Of a DNA stretch of 64,000 nucleotides, positions 9,055-18,191 are shown piece after piece. The stretch's first letter is position 1. Each line of letters opens with the position of its first letter. A program made the position numbers and the translations under genes. Source of the stretch: Arthrobacter sp. Soil736 (lineage in GTDB: Bacteria; Actinomycetota; Actinomycetes; Actinomycetales; Micrococcaceae); the NCBI RefSeq assembly GCF_001428005.1, contig NZ_LMSB01000001.1:359167-423166 (forward strand), written 5' to 3'. The notes beneath the pieces are model-generated. The model worked only from the letters and a program-made list of their open reading frames with translations. It ran no database searches and was not told the origin of the DNA.

Positions 9055-10044
9055 ATGAGCAAGCAGCCAGCAGGCACTCCCGTGGACGGACTGAAGCTAC
9101 CCATCTCCCGGCTCGTCCTGGGCACCATGACCTTCGGCGACACCGCCGACGAAGCCACCGCCGGCCGCATGGTGGATGAGGCACTCGCCGCCGGCATCAC
9201 CACGATCGACACCGCCAACGCCTATGTGGGCGGTGCCACCGAGGAAATGCTTGCCCGGCTCCTCAAGGACCGCCGGGAGGACATTGTCCTGGCCTCCAAG
9301 GCGGGCATGCCGCACGCCGACCACGGCCAGCACGCGCCCCTGTCACCCCAGGGACTGCGCAACAGTGTCGAGGGCAGCCTGCGCCGCCTCGGAGTGGACA
9401 GCATCGACCTGTTCTACCTGCACCAGCCGGACCGCGCCACGCCCCTCCGTGACACCCTGGCCACGGTGGCGGAACTCGCCGCCGAAGGCAAGATCGGCGC
9501 CCTGGGCGTGTCCAACTTCGCCGCGTGGCAGATCGCCGACGTCATCCACATGGCCCGCGAAGTCGGGGCTCCGCGGCCGGTGGTGGCGCAGCAGCTCTAC
9601 AACCTCGTCGCCCGCCGCGTGGAGGAGGAGTACCTCGAATTCGCCGCCACGCACGGCGTCCACACCATGGTCTACAACCCGCTGGGCGGCGGGCTGCTCA
9701 CCGGAAAGCACAGCTTTGAGTCCAAGCCCTCCGAGGGCCGGTTCGGCGACTCCAAGCTCGCCGCCATGTACACGCAGCGCTACTGGGACAAGCAGCTGTT
9801 CGAGGCCGTCACGGGCCTCGCCGGCATCGCCGCAGACGCCGGAATCAGCCTGGTGGAGCTGTCGCTGCGATGGCTCGCCTACCGCGACGGCGTCGGCTCG
9901 ATGCTGCTGGGCGGCTCCAAGGTGGAGCAGTTGCGCGCCAACATCGTGGCCGTGGCCAAGGGCCCGCTGCCCGCGGACGTCACCGCTGCGTGCGATGCCA
10001 TCGGAGCCGGGCTCCGTGGTCCCATGCCCGCCTACAACCGCTGA
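9055..10044 (+). CDS. Aldo/keto reductase
   Basis: A 329-residue aldo/keto reductase. The ATG at 9055 is preferred over the in-frame ATG at 9040 because AGGA lies at the right distance before it. The catalytic tetrad is visible as Asp and Tyr in TIDTANAY, Lys in VLASKAG and His in YLHQPD; the NADPH-binding C-terminal segment reads LLGGSKVEQLRAN. Enzymes of this subfamily interconvert sugar aldehydes or ketones with alcohols. Its place between the importer and an aldolase suggests it handles the imported sugar derivative; the precise substrate is unknown. Confidence 0.88.
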   Translation: MSKQPAGTPVDGLKLPISRLVLGTMTFGDTADEATAGRMVDEALAAGITTIDTANAYVGGATEEMLARLLKDRREDIVLASKAGMPHADHGQHAPLSPQGLRNSVEGSLRRLGVDSIDLFYLHQPDRATPLRDTLATVAELAAEGKIGALGVSNFAAWQIADVIHMAREVGAPRPVVAQQLYNLVARRVEEEYLEFAATHGVHTMVYNPLGGGLLTGKHSFESKPSEGRFGDSKLAAMYTQRYWDKQLFEAVTGLAGIAADAGISLVELSLRWLAYRDGVGSMLLGGSKVEQLRANIVAVAKGPLPADVTAACDAIGAGLRGPMPAYNR

Positions 10045-10087
10045 CCACGGGCCACAAAGCCCACAACATGACTGAAGGTAGAAAAAG

Positions 10088-10864
10088 ATGACATCGGAAC
10101 TGGCCCTCGAATTCGCCCGCAAGATCCGCGCCCGCGAGCAGGCCGTCGGATACTGGGCCGTGCTGGATGCTCCCGTGGCAACGGAGCGCATCGGGCGCCT
10201 GGGCTACGACTACGTCGCCCTGGACGCCCAGCACGGGCTCCTTGGCTATTCGGGGGTCCTCAACGGCCTGATGGCCATCGACGCCGGGCACACCGCCGTC
10301 GGCATGGTGCGCGTTGAGGACAACAACCTCACCGCGATCGGAAAGGCCCTGGACGCCGGCGCCGTCGGCGTCATCGTGCCGCTCGTGAACACGGCCGCGG
10401 ACGCCGCCGCTGCCGTCGCCGCCGCGAAGTACCCGCCGATAGGCGGCCGCTCCTACGGGCCCATGCGCTCCGCGCTGCGGATCGGCCCGGTTCCCGCCGA
10501 CGCCAACGCCGCCACCCTGGTGTTCGCAATGATCGAGACGCCGGACGGCCTGAAAAACGTCAAGGAAATCTGCGCGACGCCAGGGCTCGACGGCATCTAC
10601 GTGGGCCCCTCGGACCTCGCGATCGCCGTCGGCGGCGCCTTCCCGGGCGATCCCGCCATCGAAGCCGAGTTCAACGCCGCGCTCGAGACGGTCGCCGAAG
10701 CAGCTGCCTCCGCCGGAATTGGTGCCGGTATCCACACCGCCTCGGGCGACATCGCCGCCCGGCGGCTGCGCCAGGGCTACACGTTCACCACGGTGGCCTC
10801 GGACCTGACCCACCTGGAACTGGCCGCCAAAGCCCACCTGGCCGCCGCAACCGCAAAGGACTGA
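10088..10864 (+). CDS. HpcH/HpaI-family class II aldolase
   Basis: A 258-residue aldolase of the HpcH/HpaI family, which cleaves 2-oxo-3-deoxy or related acids into pyruvate (or a hydroxypyruvate-type ketoacid) and an aldehyde with a divalent metal. Family landmarks are GYWAVLDAP at the N-terminus, DYVALDAQHG (catalytic His), AMIETPDGLKNV (metal-binding Glu) and GIYVGPSDLAIAVG (metal-binding Asp). The start has AGGT about 11 bases upstream. It sits four bases before the sialidase-like gene, in the same operon. Its substrate is likely a ketoacid formed by the neighbouring dehydrogenases. Confidence 0.88.
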   Translation: MTSELALEFARKIRAREQAVGYWAVLDAPVATERIGRLGYDYVALDAQHGLLGYSGVLNGLMAIDAGHTAVGMVRVEDNNLTAIGKALDAGAVGVIVPLVNTAADAAAAVAAAKYPPIGGRSYGPMRSALRIGPVPADANAATLVFAMIETPDGLKNVKEICATPGLDGIYVGPSDLAIAVGGAFPGDPAIEAEFNAALETVAEAAASAGIGAGIHTASGDIAARRLRQGYTFTTVASDLTHLELAAKAHLAAATAKD

Positions 10865-10867
10865 TCC

Positions 10868-12160
10868 GTGCCCACCACCCCCACGCCCACCACGCCTGGC
10901 ACCGATTACAGCTCCATCACCCCGGACGGCACCGTGAAGCACACCGACGGCGCGGACTTCGCGTACCTCCCGGCGCCCACCGTGCAGAGCCACGCCGCCA
11001 ACCTCCTGACCCTGCCGGACGGACGCCTCGGCTGCGTCTGGTTCGGCGGCACCCAGGAGGGCGTGCCGGACATCTCCATCTGGTTCTCCACCCTGGAACC
11101 GGGCAGCACGCAGTGGTCCCCGGCGGAGCAGCTCTCCGACGACGGCACGCGGTCCGAGCAGAACCCCATCCTGTTCAACGCACCGGACAGCCAACTGTGG
11201 CTGCTCTACACCGCGCAGAAGGCGGGCAACCAGGACGCCGCCGAGGTCCGCCGTCGGACTTCAACGGACGGCGGCCGGACCTGGGGCCCGGTGGAGACGC
11301 TGTTCCCGGCCAACGAAACCGGCGGCGTGTTCGTCCGGCAGCTGCCGGTGGTGCTGCCGTCCGGCCGGCTGATCATCCCGATCTTCCGCTGCATCACCAC
11401 ACCCGGCGAAAAGTGGGTGGGCAACAGCGACGACAGCGCGGTGATGATTTCCGACGACGCCGGCGCCACCTGGAGCGAGCACGTCCTGCCGGACAGCCTG
11501 GGCTGCGTCCACATGAACATCCAGCCGGTGGCCGACGGCTCGCTGCTGGCCCTGTTCCGCAGCCGCTGGGCGGACTCGATCTACGAGTCCCGTTCCACCG
11601 ACGACGGCACCACCTGGAGCGAGCCGGTCCCCACCGAGCTGCCCAACAACAACTCCTCCATCCAGTTCACGGCGCTGGCGGACGGCCGGCTGGCGCTGGT
11701 GTACAACCACAGCCGTGCCGAGGAGAACACCGAACGCCGGCTCTCGCTCTACGACGAGATCGACGACGACGGCCTGGCCGACGAACAGGGGCAACTCGCT
11801 GACGCACACGTGGGACCGGCCGCGCCGGCCGGCGGTTCGGTTCCCGGTGACTCAGCTCCCGACGGCGGGGAGCGCCGCGCCTTCTGGGGCACCCCCCGCT
11901 CGCCAATGACGCTCGCGATCTCGGAGGACTTGGGCCGCAGCTGGCCCATCCGGCGGAACCTGGATGTGGGCGACGGCTACTGCCTGTCCAACAACTCCCG
12001 CGACGGCCTGAACCGCGAGTACTCCTACCCCTCCATCCATCAGGGCCCGGACGGCGCATTGAACATCGCCTACACGTACTTCCGTCAGGCCATCAAGTTC
12101 GTGCGCGTGGACCCGCAGTGGGCCTACGACGGCAGGGCCACCCCCGGCGGGGACTCGTGA
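10868..12160 (+). CDS. Sialidase-like (BNR/Asp-box) protein, no signal peptide
   Basis: A 430-residue protein with at least four Asp-box repeats (STDGGRTW, SDDAGATW, STDDGTTW and a variant SEDLGRSW), so a six-bladed sialidase/neuraminidase-like propeller is expected. It starts with GTG, has no signal peptide or membrane segment, and should be cytoplasmic, unlike secreted sialidases. An insert near residues 285-330 (AAPAGGSVPGDSAPDGG) looks disordered. It sits between an aldolase and an SDR with near-overlapping junctions. A hydrolase or lyase acting on an imported sugar-acid glycoside is plausible, but the catalytic residues were not verified, so the activity is unknown. Confidence 0.75.
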   Translation: MPTTPTPTTPGTDYSSITPDGTVKHTDGADFAYLPAPTVQSHAANLLTLPDGRLGCVWFGGTQEGVPDISIWFSTLEPGSTQWSPAEQLSDDGTRSEQNPILFNAPDSQLWLLYTAQKAGNQDAAEVRRRTSTDGGRTWGPVETLFPANETGGVFVRQLPVVLPSGRLIIPIFRCITTPGEKWVGNSDDSAVMISDDAGATWSEHVLPDSLGCVHMNIQPVADGSLLALFRSRWADSIYESRSTDDGTTWSEPVPTELPNNNSSIQFTALADGRLALVYNHSRAEENTERRLSLYDEIDDDGLADEQGQLADAHVGPAAPAGGSVPGDSAPDGGERRAFWGTPRSPMTLAISEDLGRSWPIRRNLDVGDGYCLSNNSRDGLNREYSYPSIHQGPDGALNIAYTYFRQAIKFVRVDPQWAYDGRATPGGDS

Positions 12161-12849
12161 GCGCACCGTTGGAGACGGCGCGGCACGCGGTCGTCACCGG
12201 CTGCAGCTCGGGCATCGGCAAGGCCATCACAGCCCGGCTGCTGGCTGACGGCTGGACGGTCACAGGGCTGAGCCGCAGCGAAACTGCGCTGGGGCCGGGC
12301 TTTCAGTGGCGCCGCGCGGACCTGTCCGATCCGGCGTCGCTGGCCGGAACCGTCGCCGACGTCGGCCCTGCCGACGCCCTGGTGCACGCCGCGGGGTTCC
12401 AGCGGACCGCCGTCCTGGGCGAACTGGATCCGGAGGCACTCGCCGGGATGTTCACGGTCCATGTCGCCGCTGCCAGCGCCCTGGCCAACGCGCTGGTGCC
12501 GAAGATGCCCGACGGCGGCCGGGTCCTCCTCATCGGCAGCCGGACGTCCACCGGGTCCCCGGGCAAGAGCCAGTACGCGGCCACCAAGGCGGCGCTGCTG
12601 GGCATGGGCAGGACCTGGGCGCAGGAGCTTGCGCCCCGCGGCATCACCGTCAACATCCTGTCGCCCGGGCCGACGGATACCCCCATGCTGGCCGATCCCG
12701 GGAGGTCGGCCACTCCGCCGAAGCTGCCGGCGCTGGGCCGCCTGGTGGACCCCGAGGACGTTGCGGCTCTGGCCGGTTTCCTGCTGGGACCGCACGGGAA
12801 ATCCATCACCGGGCAGAACTACGTGATCTGCGGCGGCGCGTCCCTGTGA
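12157..12849 (+). CDS. SDR-family oxidoreductase
   Basis: A 230-residue short-chain dehydrogenase. The GTG at 12157 is chosen because it overlaps the upstream stop (GTGA) and lies just before the cofactor motif TGCSSGIG. The active site is a serine in IGSRTSTGS and YAATK, and the NILSPGPTDTP loop follows. It is slightly shorter than usual because the N-terminus is minimal. Operon position suggests oxidation of the released sugar acid or reduction of a product. It is a distinct paralogue of the SDR at 283-1059. Confidence 0.85.
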   Translation: MSAPLETARHAVVTGCSSGIGKAITARLLADGWTVTGLSRSETALGPGFQWRRADLSDPASLAGTVADVGPADALVHAAGFQRTAVLGELDPEALAGMFTVHVAAASALANALVPKMPDGGRVLLIGSRTSTGSPGKSQYAATKAALLGMGRTWAQELAPRGITVNILSPGPTDTPMLADPGRSATPPKLPALGRLVDPEDVAALAGFLLGPHGKSITGQNYVICGGASL

Positions 12850-12945
12850 GCGGATACGGTCGCCGGGCAAATACGATGAGGACAGCGTGATGGCCCGCCG
12901 GACGCGGACCAGGATGCGGCATCAGCTGCCGAAGGAGAACCAGGG

Positions 12946-13755
12946 ATGACCACCGCCAAGACCAGGCGCGAAGAGATCTACCACCTCGCCGTCACCACGG
13001 GGCTGGCGTCGGTGGAGGAACTGTCGCGGCATTTCCAGGTCACGGCGTCCACGATCCGCCGGGACCTCGCCCAGCTGAATGAGGAGGGGAAGCTCGCCAG
13101 GACCTACGGTGGCGCGGTGGCGCTCGGCGCCCACCCCGAGCCGTCCCTGCGGCAGCGCACCGGCGAGGCATTCGAACAGAAGCAGGCCATCGCCGCCTGG
13201 GCCGCTTCAGAGGTCAAGGACGGCGAGAACATCCTGCTCGACGGCGGTTCCACCGTTGGCGCGCTCGCGCACGCACTGCGCGGGCGGGAGAACCTTTCGG
13301 TCACCACACCGGGCATCAACACCCTCCAGGAACTGGCCGACTCCCCGGGCATCCAGGTGGACTGCCTCGGCGGCCGGCTCCGCGTGGTCAGCCAGACGTT
13401 CGTGGGCCCGCTCGCCGAAGCCGCCCTGGAACGCATGAGTTTCGACCGGGTGTTCCTGGGTGCGGATGCCGTGACAGCAGATGACGGGCTGTGCGAGGCG
13501 GACCATTCCCAAACCAGGCTGAAGGAACTCATGGCACGCCGTGGCGACGCCGTCTACGTCCTCGCGGACTCCAGCAAGCTCGGCAAGCGGCCGTTCCACG
13601 CCTGGGCCAGGATTCCGCTGCCGTGGACCCTCGTCACCGACGCCGACGCCGACGCCGGCCAGGTGGCACTCTTCAGGAACGCCGGTGTGCGGGTGGAGCT
13701 GGTGCTGATTGAGGGCGAGGCGACGGCGGCTGAAGGAATGGGGAGGTCATCGTGA
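12946..13755 (+). CDS. DeoR/GlpR-family transcriptional regulator
   Basis: A 269-residue DeoR-family repressor. An N-terminal winged helix has the diagnostic SVEELSRHFQVTASTIRRDLAQLNEEG (residues about 19-48), and the effector domain (DeoRC, ISOCOT fold) has ILLDGGSTVGALA and DRVFLGADAV. Members bind phosphorylated sugar intermediates. The ATG has AAGGAGAA upstream. It is the last gene of the sugar-acid block and is the likely ligand for the double operator at 3599-3638. A single half-site TGCGCGAAA recurs at 13759, just past its own start of stop codon region. Confidence 0.9.
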   Translation: MTTAKTRREEIYHLAVTTGLASVEELSRHFQVTASTIRRDLAQLNEEGKLARTYGGAVALGAHPEPSLRQRTGEAFEQKQAIAAWAASEVKDGENILLDGGSTVGALAHALRGRENLSVTTPGINTLQELADSPGIQVDCLGGRLRVVSQTFVGPLAEAALERMSFDRVFLGADAVTADDGLCEADHSQTRLKELMARRGDAVYVLADSSKLGKRPFHAWARIPLPWTLVTDADADAGQVALFRNAGVRVELVLIEGEATAAEGMGRSS

Positions 13756-13875
13756 CCATGCGCGAAACCGGCCGCGACATGTCCTCCAAATACAAGGAAC
13801 CGCCATGCGCGGCCTCGCCGTCAACGTTCCGGAATGGTGCATGGTAGCCGCCGCTCCCTCAGACTGGCGGACAGC

Positions 13876-15408
13876 TTAGCCCGAGGACCATCTGTGTCCG
13901 AGCTGCGAGGGGGCTTGCGTCTGCATGGCTTCGTGGACCTGCAGGGCGAACCATAGCTGCGCAAGGGTGGAGGTTTCGGTCATGTCCAGACCCGTCAGCT
14001 CGCTGATCTTTCGCATCCGGTAGATGATTGTCTGGCGGTGGGCAAACAGGGCCGCCGCTGTTTTCTGCCATGAACGCTGTGTGTCCAGGAAGGTCTTCAG
14101 GGTGACGATGAGGTCCCCGTGCTCTCCCTGTTCATACTCGAAAATCGGGCCGAGGAACCTCTGGACGAGCGCGTTGCCTTCCTCGAAGCTGGTGAGCCCC
14201 ATCCACGAGGGGCCGTCTGCGTAGCGGACCAGTCTCTCGCCGGTGCCGGTTGCTGTCCCAAGGGCCCATAGCGATTCCTGCAAGGCACGCTGTATTCCGG
14301 CGGCAGTTGACGGTGTACTGATCCCGATTCTGATATTCGACCCCACGGAGTGGATCAACATATCGTCGGTGATGTCCGCAGAGATAGCCAGATGAAGGGT
14401 GTTGAAACGGCTAAAACACGCGGCGGGGTAGCCGTGACGCCACAGTTCGACATGGACGTTTGCCAGCCTCTCCCCGTCGTCGGCGGACATCGAGACAAGC
14501 AGGAATTCACGGGACGGTACATCACAATCGGCGAGGCGGCTTTCCACTTCTGCAATCCCAAGGCGTCCGTCGATGGCCTGCAGGAGGAATTCTGCCCCAA
14601 GCCGGCGCTGGTTCTCCAGGGAAAGCGCCGTTCGCGACAGTTCGAGTCCCAGAACCGTGGCCGCATGGAGCAGCACCACGGCGTCGGGGTGCGGCTCTGC
14701 ATTCGGCAGGACTATCAGAAGCGCATTGGCGTGTGTGGGAATGTCCGTCATCAGGACATGTCTGTCACGAAGGTGATGCCATTGGAACTTTTTGCTCACA
14801 ACGGGCCTTTGGCTGGTCAGCGGCGCCAGTTCCTCGTCAAGCCATTCGGGCAGCACTTGTCCGCCAAGGTACCAGGCGTGCAGGCACCGCCGGTCCACAA
14901 CGAACAGGTCTGAGTGGAGCTCGGTTGCAAGCCCCTGAAGGAGGCTCTGCCAATGGTCCTCAGACGTGCCGGCGGTGCGGAGCAAATCATAAATGCGGGC
15001 AGTCTGGCGCAGCCGACGGGATTCCTCCAGCAGCGAGGACTCAGCCACGGAGCGCGCGATCGCAATGAACGGCAGCGGATAGGGGACATTGATCACGGGC
15101 AACGGGAGTCGGTCGCAGGCGTCGAAGAATTCCTTCAGCAGCTCAGGGGCGTGCATCTTTTCACCGATCGCCAACGCGCTGGCCCCAGCCTTGAACAGCG
15201 CCTCGGCAAGCCCCACCTGCCCCGCAGCATCCTCGGGGATGGACAAGCCGTTGGTCATCATCAGCTCGCCGCCCGTGACCCATTCCCACAGGCGCGGCAG
15301 GTCGGAAGTGTGGGCCCAGATGATGCGGTTGGACAAGCCTTCCGACCCTGCCAGTAGAGTCAGCCCAAGCTGTGGTTCGGCCAGCAATTCGGCCACGGCG
15401 ATCGCCAT
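13876..15408 (-). CDS. PucR-family transcriptional regulator
   Basis: A 510-residue PucR-type activator. The N-terminal PucR domain begins MAIAVAELLAEPQLGLTLLAG and includes WEWVTGGELMMTNG; the central region is the GGDEF-like segment of such proteins; the C-terminal helix-turn-helix (HTH_30) is around residues 457-470 (HRQTIIYRMRKISELTG). The family controls purine, ureide and amine catabolism. It is divergent from an MFS transporter and ureohydrolase, which it most likely regulates through the palindrome at 15452-15471. Start chosen at ATG 15408, with AGGAG nine bases upstream. Confidence 0.9.
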   Translation of the reverse strand: MAIAVAELLAEPQLGLTLLAGSEGLSNRIIWAHTSDLPRLWEWVTGGELMMTNGLSIPEDAAGQVGLAEALFKAGASALAIGEKMHAPELLKEFFDACDRLPLPVINVPYPLPFIAIARSVAESSLLEESRRLRQTARIYDLLRTAGTSEDHWQSLLQGLATELHSDLFVVDRRCLHAWYLGGQVLPEWLDEELAPLTSQRPVVSKKFQWHHLRDRHVLMTDIPTHANALLIVLPNAEPHPDAVVLLHAATVLGLELSRTALSLENQRRLGAEFLLQAIDGRLGIAEVESRLADCDVPSREFLLVSMSADDGERLANVHVELWRHGYPAACFSRFNTLHLAISADITDDMLIHSVGSNIRIGISTPSTAAGIQRALQESLWALGTATGTGERLVRYADGPSWMGLTSFEEGNALVQRFLGPIFEYEQGEHGDLIVTLKTFLDTQRSWQKTAAALFAHRQTIIYRMRKISELTGLDMTETSTLAQLWFALQVHEAMQTQAPSQLGHRWSSG

Positions 15409-15451
15409 GCGGAGGTCTCCTGTTTATGAGTCCGGAGGCCATCCCACAGCC

Positions 15452-15471
15452 GCTTATACAAATGTATAAGC
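15452..15471. promoter_or_regulatory. Operator-like palindrome between pucR-type gene and transporter operon
   Basis: A perfect inverted repeat, arms GCTTATACA and TGTATAAGC with a two-base spacer, sits 44 bases upstream of the PucR start and 114 bases upstream of the transporter start. It is AT-rich in a GC-rich background. A dimeric regulator site is likely; PucR is the nearest candidate, though GntR proteins also bind such sites. Confidence 0.7.
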
Positions 15472-15584
15472 CATCCTGTTGTTTGTAGTCAATCTGCGCA
15501 TGTACGCAGTGGGGCCGATCACCAACAATTGGGTCACTGAAACTTCCACGCTCAATGATGAGCATTCACGAGAGAGGGTTTGCA

Positions 15585-16967
15585 ATGAGCGCAACGAGCA
15601 ATCTCATTGATGACGCCCCGCTGACCAAATTCCACAAAAAGCTGACCTTCTTCGCTTCCGGTGGTCCTTTCATCGATGGCTACGCGCTGTCAATCATCGG
15701 CATCGCCCTGATCACGATGGTTCCCGGCCTGAACATGACACCGACGGAAATCGGCCTGGTAGGCGCCGCCAGCCTGGTGGGCATCTTCTTCGGTGGTGGC
15801 ATCTTCGGGTGGCTGACGGACAAGATCGGCCGGCACAAGATGTACATCGCCGACCTCATCGCCCTGGCGCTGTTCTCCCTGCTGAACGGATTCGCCACAG
15901 AGATCTGGCAGGTTGTCCTCTGCAGATTCTTCCTCGGCATGGCCATCGGCGCCGACTACCCGATCGCGACCTCCCTGCTGGCCGAGTTCCTCCCCAAGGA
16001 GCACCGCGGGCGTCTCCTCGGCGCCACCTTCGTGGTCTGGGCCATCGGGGCAGCCGTTGCCTACGCCGTCGGCTACCTGCTGCGCGACATGGGCCCGGAT
16101 GCCTGGCGTGTCATGGTTGCCAGCCCCGCGATCTTCGCCGTCATCACGCTTCTCTTCCGTCTCGGAACCCCCGAATCCCCGCGCTGGCTGCTCTCCCGCG
16201 GCCGCCGCGACGAGGCCGACGCGGTTATCAAGAAGGTCTACGGCCAGCAGTACGGCCTGGCCGACATCGCCTCGGACAGTGAAGGTCCGGCAAAACAAGG
16301 CAAATTCATGGACATCTTCAAGGGCCAGTTCTGGAAGCGCACCCTGTTCGTCTCCATCTTCTGGACGGCCCAGGTCATCCCGCTCTTCGCGGTTTACACC
16401 TTCGCGCCGGACCTTCTGCACTCCATGGGCTTGACCGGTGACGCCAACCTCTACGGCGGATCGTTCCTGATCTCCATGCTGTTCGTTGTCGGTGGCATCC
16501 CGGGCCTGTGGCTCGTCGAGAAGATCGGCCGCCGCAAGCTGCTCCTGTGGAGCTTTGGAATCATCGTGGTGGCCCTGGCCGTCCCCGCCTTCATCCCGAA
16601 CGTCCAGGCCGCACCGCTCTTCATCGCCCTGGCCGTCTTTGCCCTGGCATCCGGCGCCTCCAGCTTCCTCGAGGTTGTCTACCCCAACGAACTGTTCCCC
16701 ACGGAGATCCGCGCCACGGCGGTGGGCTTCGGCACGGCCATCAGCCGCGTTGGCTCCGCAGCGAGCACCTACTTGATGCCGGTCGCCATCCTCAGTCTCG
16801 GCGCCGCGGGCTCGCTGCTCATCGGCGCCGTCATCTCCCTGGTCGGCCTGTTGGCCACCTTCCTGCTCGCCCCGGAAACCGCGAACAAGTCGCTCTCGGA
16901 ACTCACCACAGAAAAAAAGTCGGCTATGCCGATAACCAGCAAAGCAACTGAAGGATCCCTGTCATGA
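15585..16967 (+). CDS. MFS transporter, sugar-porter/metabolite:H+ symporter type
   Basis: A 460-residue, 12-helix MFS transporter. The ATG at 15585 is chosen for its GAGAGG ribosome site; 30 upstream in-frame bases are excluded. Signature motifs DKIGRHK after helix 2, GxDYPIATSLLAEF in helix 4, PESPRWLL before the central loop and EKIGRRK in the second half mark the sugar-porter-like family that also carries aromatic acids and amines. Its stop overlaps the ureohydrolase start by four bases, so the pair is coupled. The substrate is inferred to be a guanidino compound or its parent amine. Confidence 0.88.
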   Translation: MSATSNLIDDAPLTKFHKKLTFFASGGPFIDGYALSIIGIALITMVPGLNMTPTEIGLVGAASLVGIFFGGGIFGWLTDKIGRHKMYIADLIALALFSLLNGFATEIWQVVLCRFFLGMAIGADYPIATSLLAEFLPKEHRGRLLGATFVVWAIGAAVAYAVGYLLRDMGPDAWRVMVASPAIFAVITLLFRLGTPESPRWLLSRGRRDEADAVIKKVYGQQYGLADIASDSEGPAKQGKFMDIFKGQFWKRTLFVSIFWTAQVIPLFAVYTFAPDLLHSMGLTGDANLYGGSFLISMLFVVGGIPGLWLVEKIGRRKLLLWSFGIIVVALAVPAFIPNVQAAPLFIALAVFALASGASSFLEVVYPNELFPTEIRATAVGFGTAISRVGSAASTYLMPVAILSLGAAGSLLIGAVISLVGLLATFLLAPETANKSLSELTTEKKSAMPITSKATEGSLS

Positions 16968-17971
16968 CCACGCACAAGCCAATCGGCCCCGTCGACGCAA
17001 CGAAGGTTCCCCGCTATGCGGGCCTTGGCACCTTCGCCCGGCTTCCCCAAATCGACCGCGTTCCGGACTACGACATTGCGATCGTCGGAGTGCCGTTCGA
17101 CGGCGGTACCTCCTTCCGCCCGGGCGCCCGTTTCGGTCCGGCTGCTGTCCGTGAAGCATCCCGGCTGCTCCGCCCCGGCTACCACCCGGAACTGGACGTC
17201 GAGCCCGTGTACGAAGCCCAAGTTGTAGACGCCGGCGACATCGCGTGCACCCCCTACGACATCACGCGCGCAGTCCGCGAGATCGAGGAGCAGGCCCTCC
17301 CGCTCCTCGGCGACGCAGACTCTGGCAAGAAGATCATCTCCATCGGCGGCGACCACACCATCGCATTGCCGATGCTGCGGGCGCTGAACAAGGTGCACGG
17401 CCCGGTGGCCCTGCTCCACTTCGACGCGCACCTGGACACCTGGGACACCTACTTCGACCAGCCGATCACCCACGGAACCATCTTCCGCCGGGCATTCGAG
17501 GAAGGCCTCCTCGTCGAGGACAAATCGATGCACGTAGGCATCCGCGGCCCGGTTTACGACCGCGACGACTTCCTCCACGACCACGAATTCGGCTTTCAGA
17601 TCATCCGCTGCTCCGACCTGGACGTCATCGGCGTTCCAGCCGCGATCCAGCGCGTCAAGGACCGTCTGGGCGACACCCCGGTCTACGTCTCCATCGACAT
17701 CGACGTCCTAGACCCGTCCTACGCCCCGGGCACTGGAACCCCGGAAATGGGCGGCCTGCACTCCCGCGAGCTACTTGCCCTCCTGCGAGGCCTTAACGGC
17801 ATCAACATCGTCGGTGCCGACGTCGTCGAGGTTGCTCCGGCCTACGACCATGCAGACATCACCACGGTGGCAGCGGCAACGCTCGTCTTCGACCTCCTCG
17901 GCCTGATGGTGAACCGCAGCAAGGGTGCCACCATCGCCGGCTCGGAAGACCTGGAGACGGCTACCGTCTAA
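16964..17971 (+). CDS. Ureohydrolase (agmatinase/guanidinobutyrase family)
   Basis: A 335-residue arginase-fold enzyme with complete binuclear manganese motifs: SIGGDHTIALP, LHFDAHLDTWD and SIDIDVLDPSYAPGTGTPE. The PGTGTPEMGG loop places it with agmatinases and guanidinobutyrases rather than arginase. It hydrolyses a guanidino group to urea plus an amine. Other guanidine hydrolases share this fold, so the substrate could be agmatine, 4-guanidinobutyrate, guanidinopropionate or guanidine. It is coupled to an MFS transporter and a divergent PucR regulator, which fits a small import-and-degrade module. No urease or amine oxidase is adjacent. Confidence 0.88.
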   Translation: MTTHKPIGPVDATKVPRYAGLGTFARLPQIDRVPDYDIAIVGVPFDGGTSFRPGARFGPAAVREASRLLRPGYHPELDVEPVYEAQVVDAGDIACTPYDITRAVREIEEQALPLLGDADSGKKIISIGGDHTIALPMLRALNKVHGPVALLHFDAHLDTWDTYFDQPITHGTIFRRAFEEGLLVEDKSMHVGIRGPVYDRDDFLHDHEFGFQIIRCSDLDVIGVPAAIQRVKDRLGDTPVYVSIDIDVLDPSYAPGTGTPEMGGLHSRELLALLRGLNGINIVGADVVEVAPAYDHADITTVAAATLVFDLLGLMVNRSKGATIAGSEDLETATV

Positions 17972-17990
17972 CGCGTCGCGCCTTCCCACC

Positions 17991-18020
17991 GCTCGCTAGC
18001 TCGCGGCGGGACCCTCGGCG
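17991..18020. repeat. Dispersed extragenic repeat, copy 1
   Basis: A 30-bp intergenic element containing AGCTCGCG and CCCTCGG matches 60311-60340 at 24 of 30 positions. Both copies lie just after catabolic genes. The rest of 17972-18342 holds two hairpins and a possible gene remnant, but no gene. Confidence 0.6.
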
Positions 18021-18038
18021 CTAGCTAGCTTCCACTGC

Positions 18039-18065
18039 GGGCCTGGCGGATCATTCGCCGGGCCC
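18039..18065 (+). terminator. Hairpin after the ureohydrolase gene
   Basis: A 10-bp stem (GGGCCTGGCG with CGCCGGGCCC, one G-U pair) and a seven-base loop lie 68 bases after the ureohydrolase stop. No T-run follows, as is common for actinobacterial terminators. Confidence 0.5.
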
Positions 18066-18191
18066 GTAGCCGTAGCCGTATCCGGAGCCTGCACTGGGCT
18101 CCAATCCTGGCAGTGCCGCGAACGACGGCGCCCATCTGACTGAACGGGCTGAAGCATGACCACTGCACAGACCTTCGACAACCTCCAGCAC

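Noticed and set aside
13805-13879. A 24-codon frame with an AAGGA upstream (MRGLAVNVPEWCMVAAAPSDW...) between the DeoR and PucR genes.
   Set aside because: It may be the start of a lost gene, but it is too short and matches no family with confidence; the 3' end overlaps the PucR stop region.
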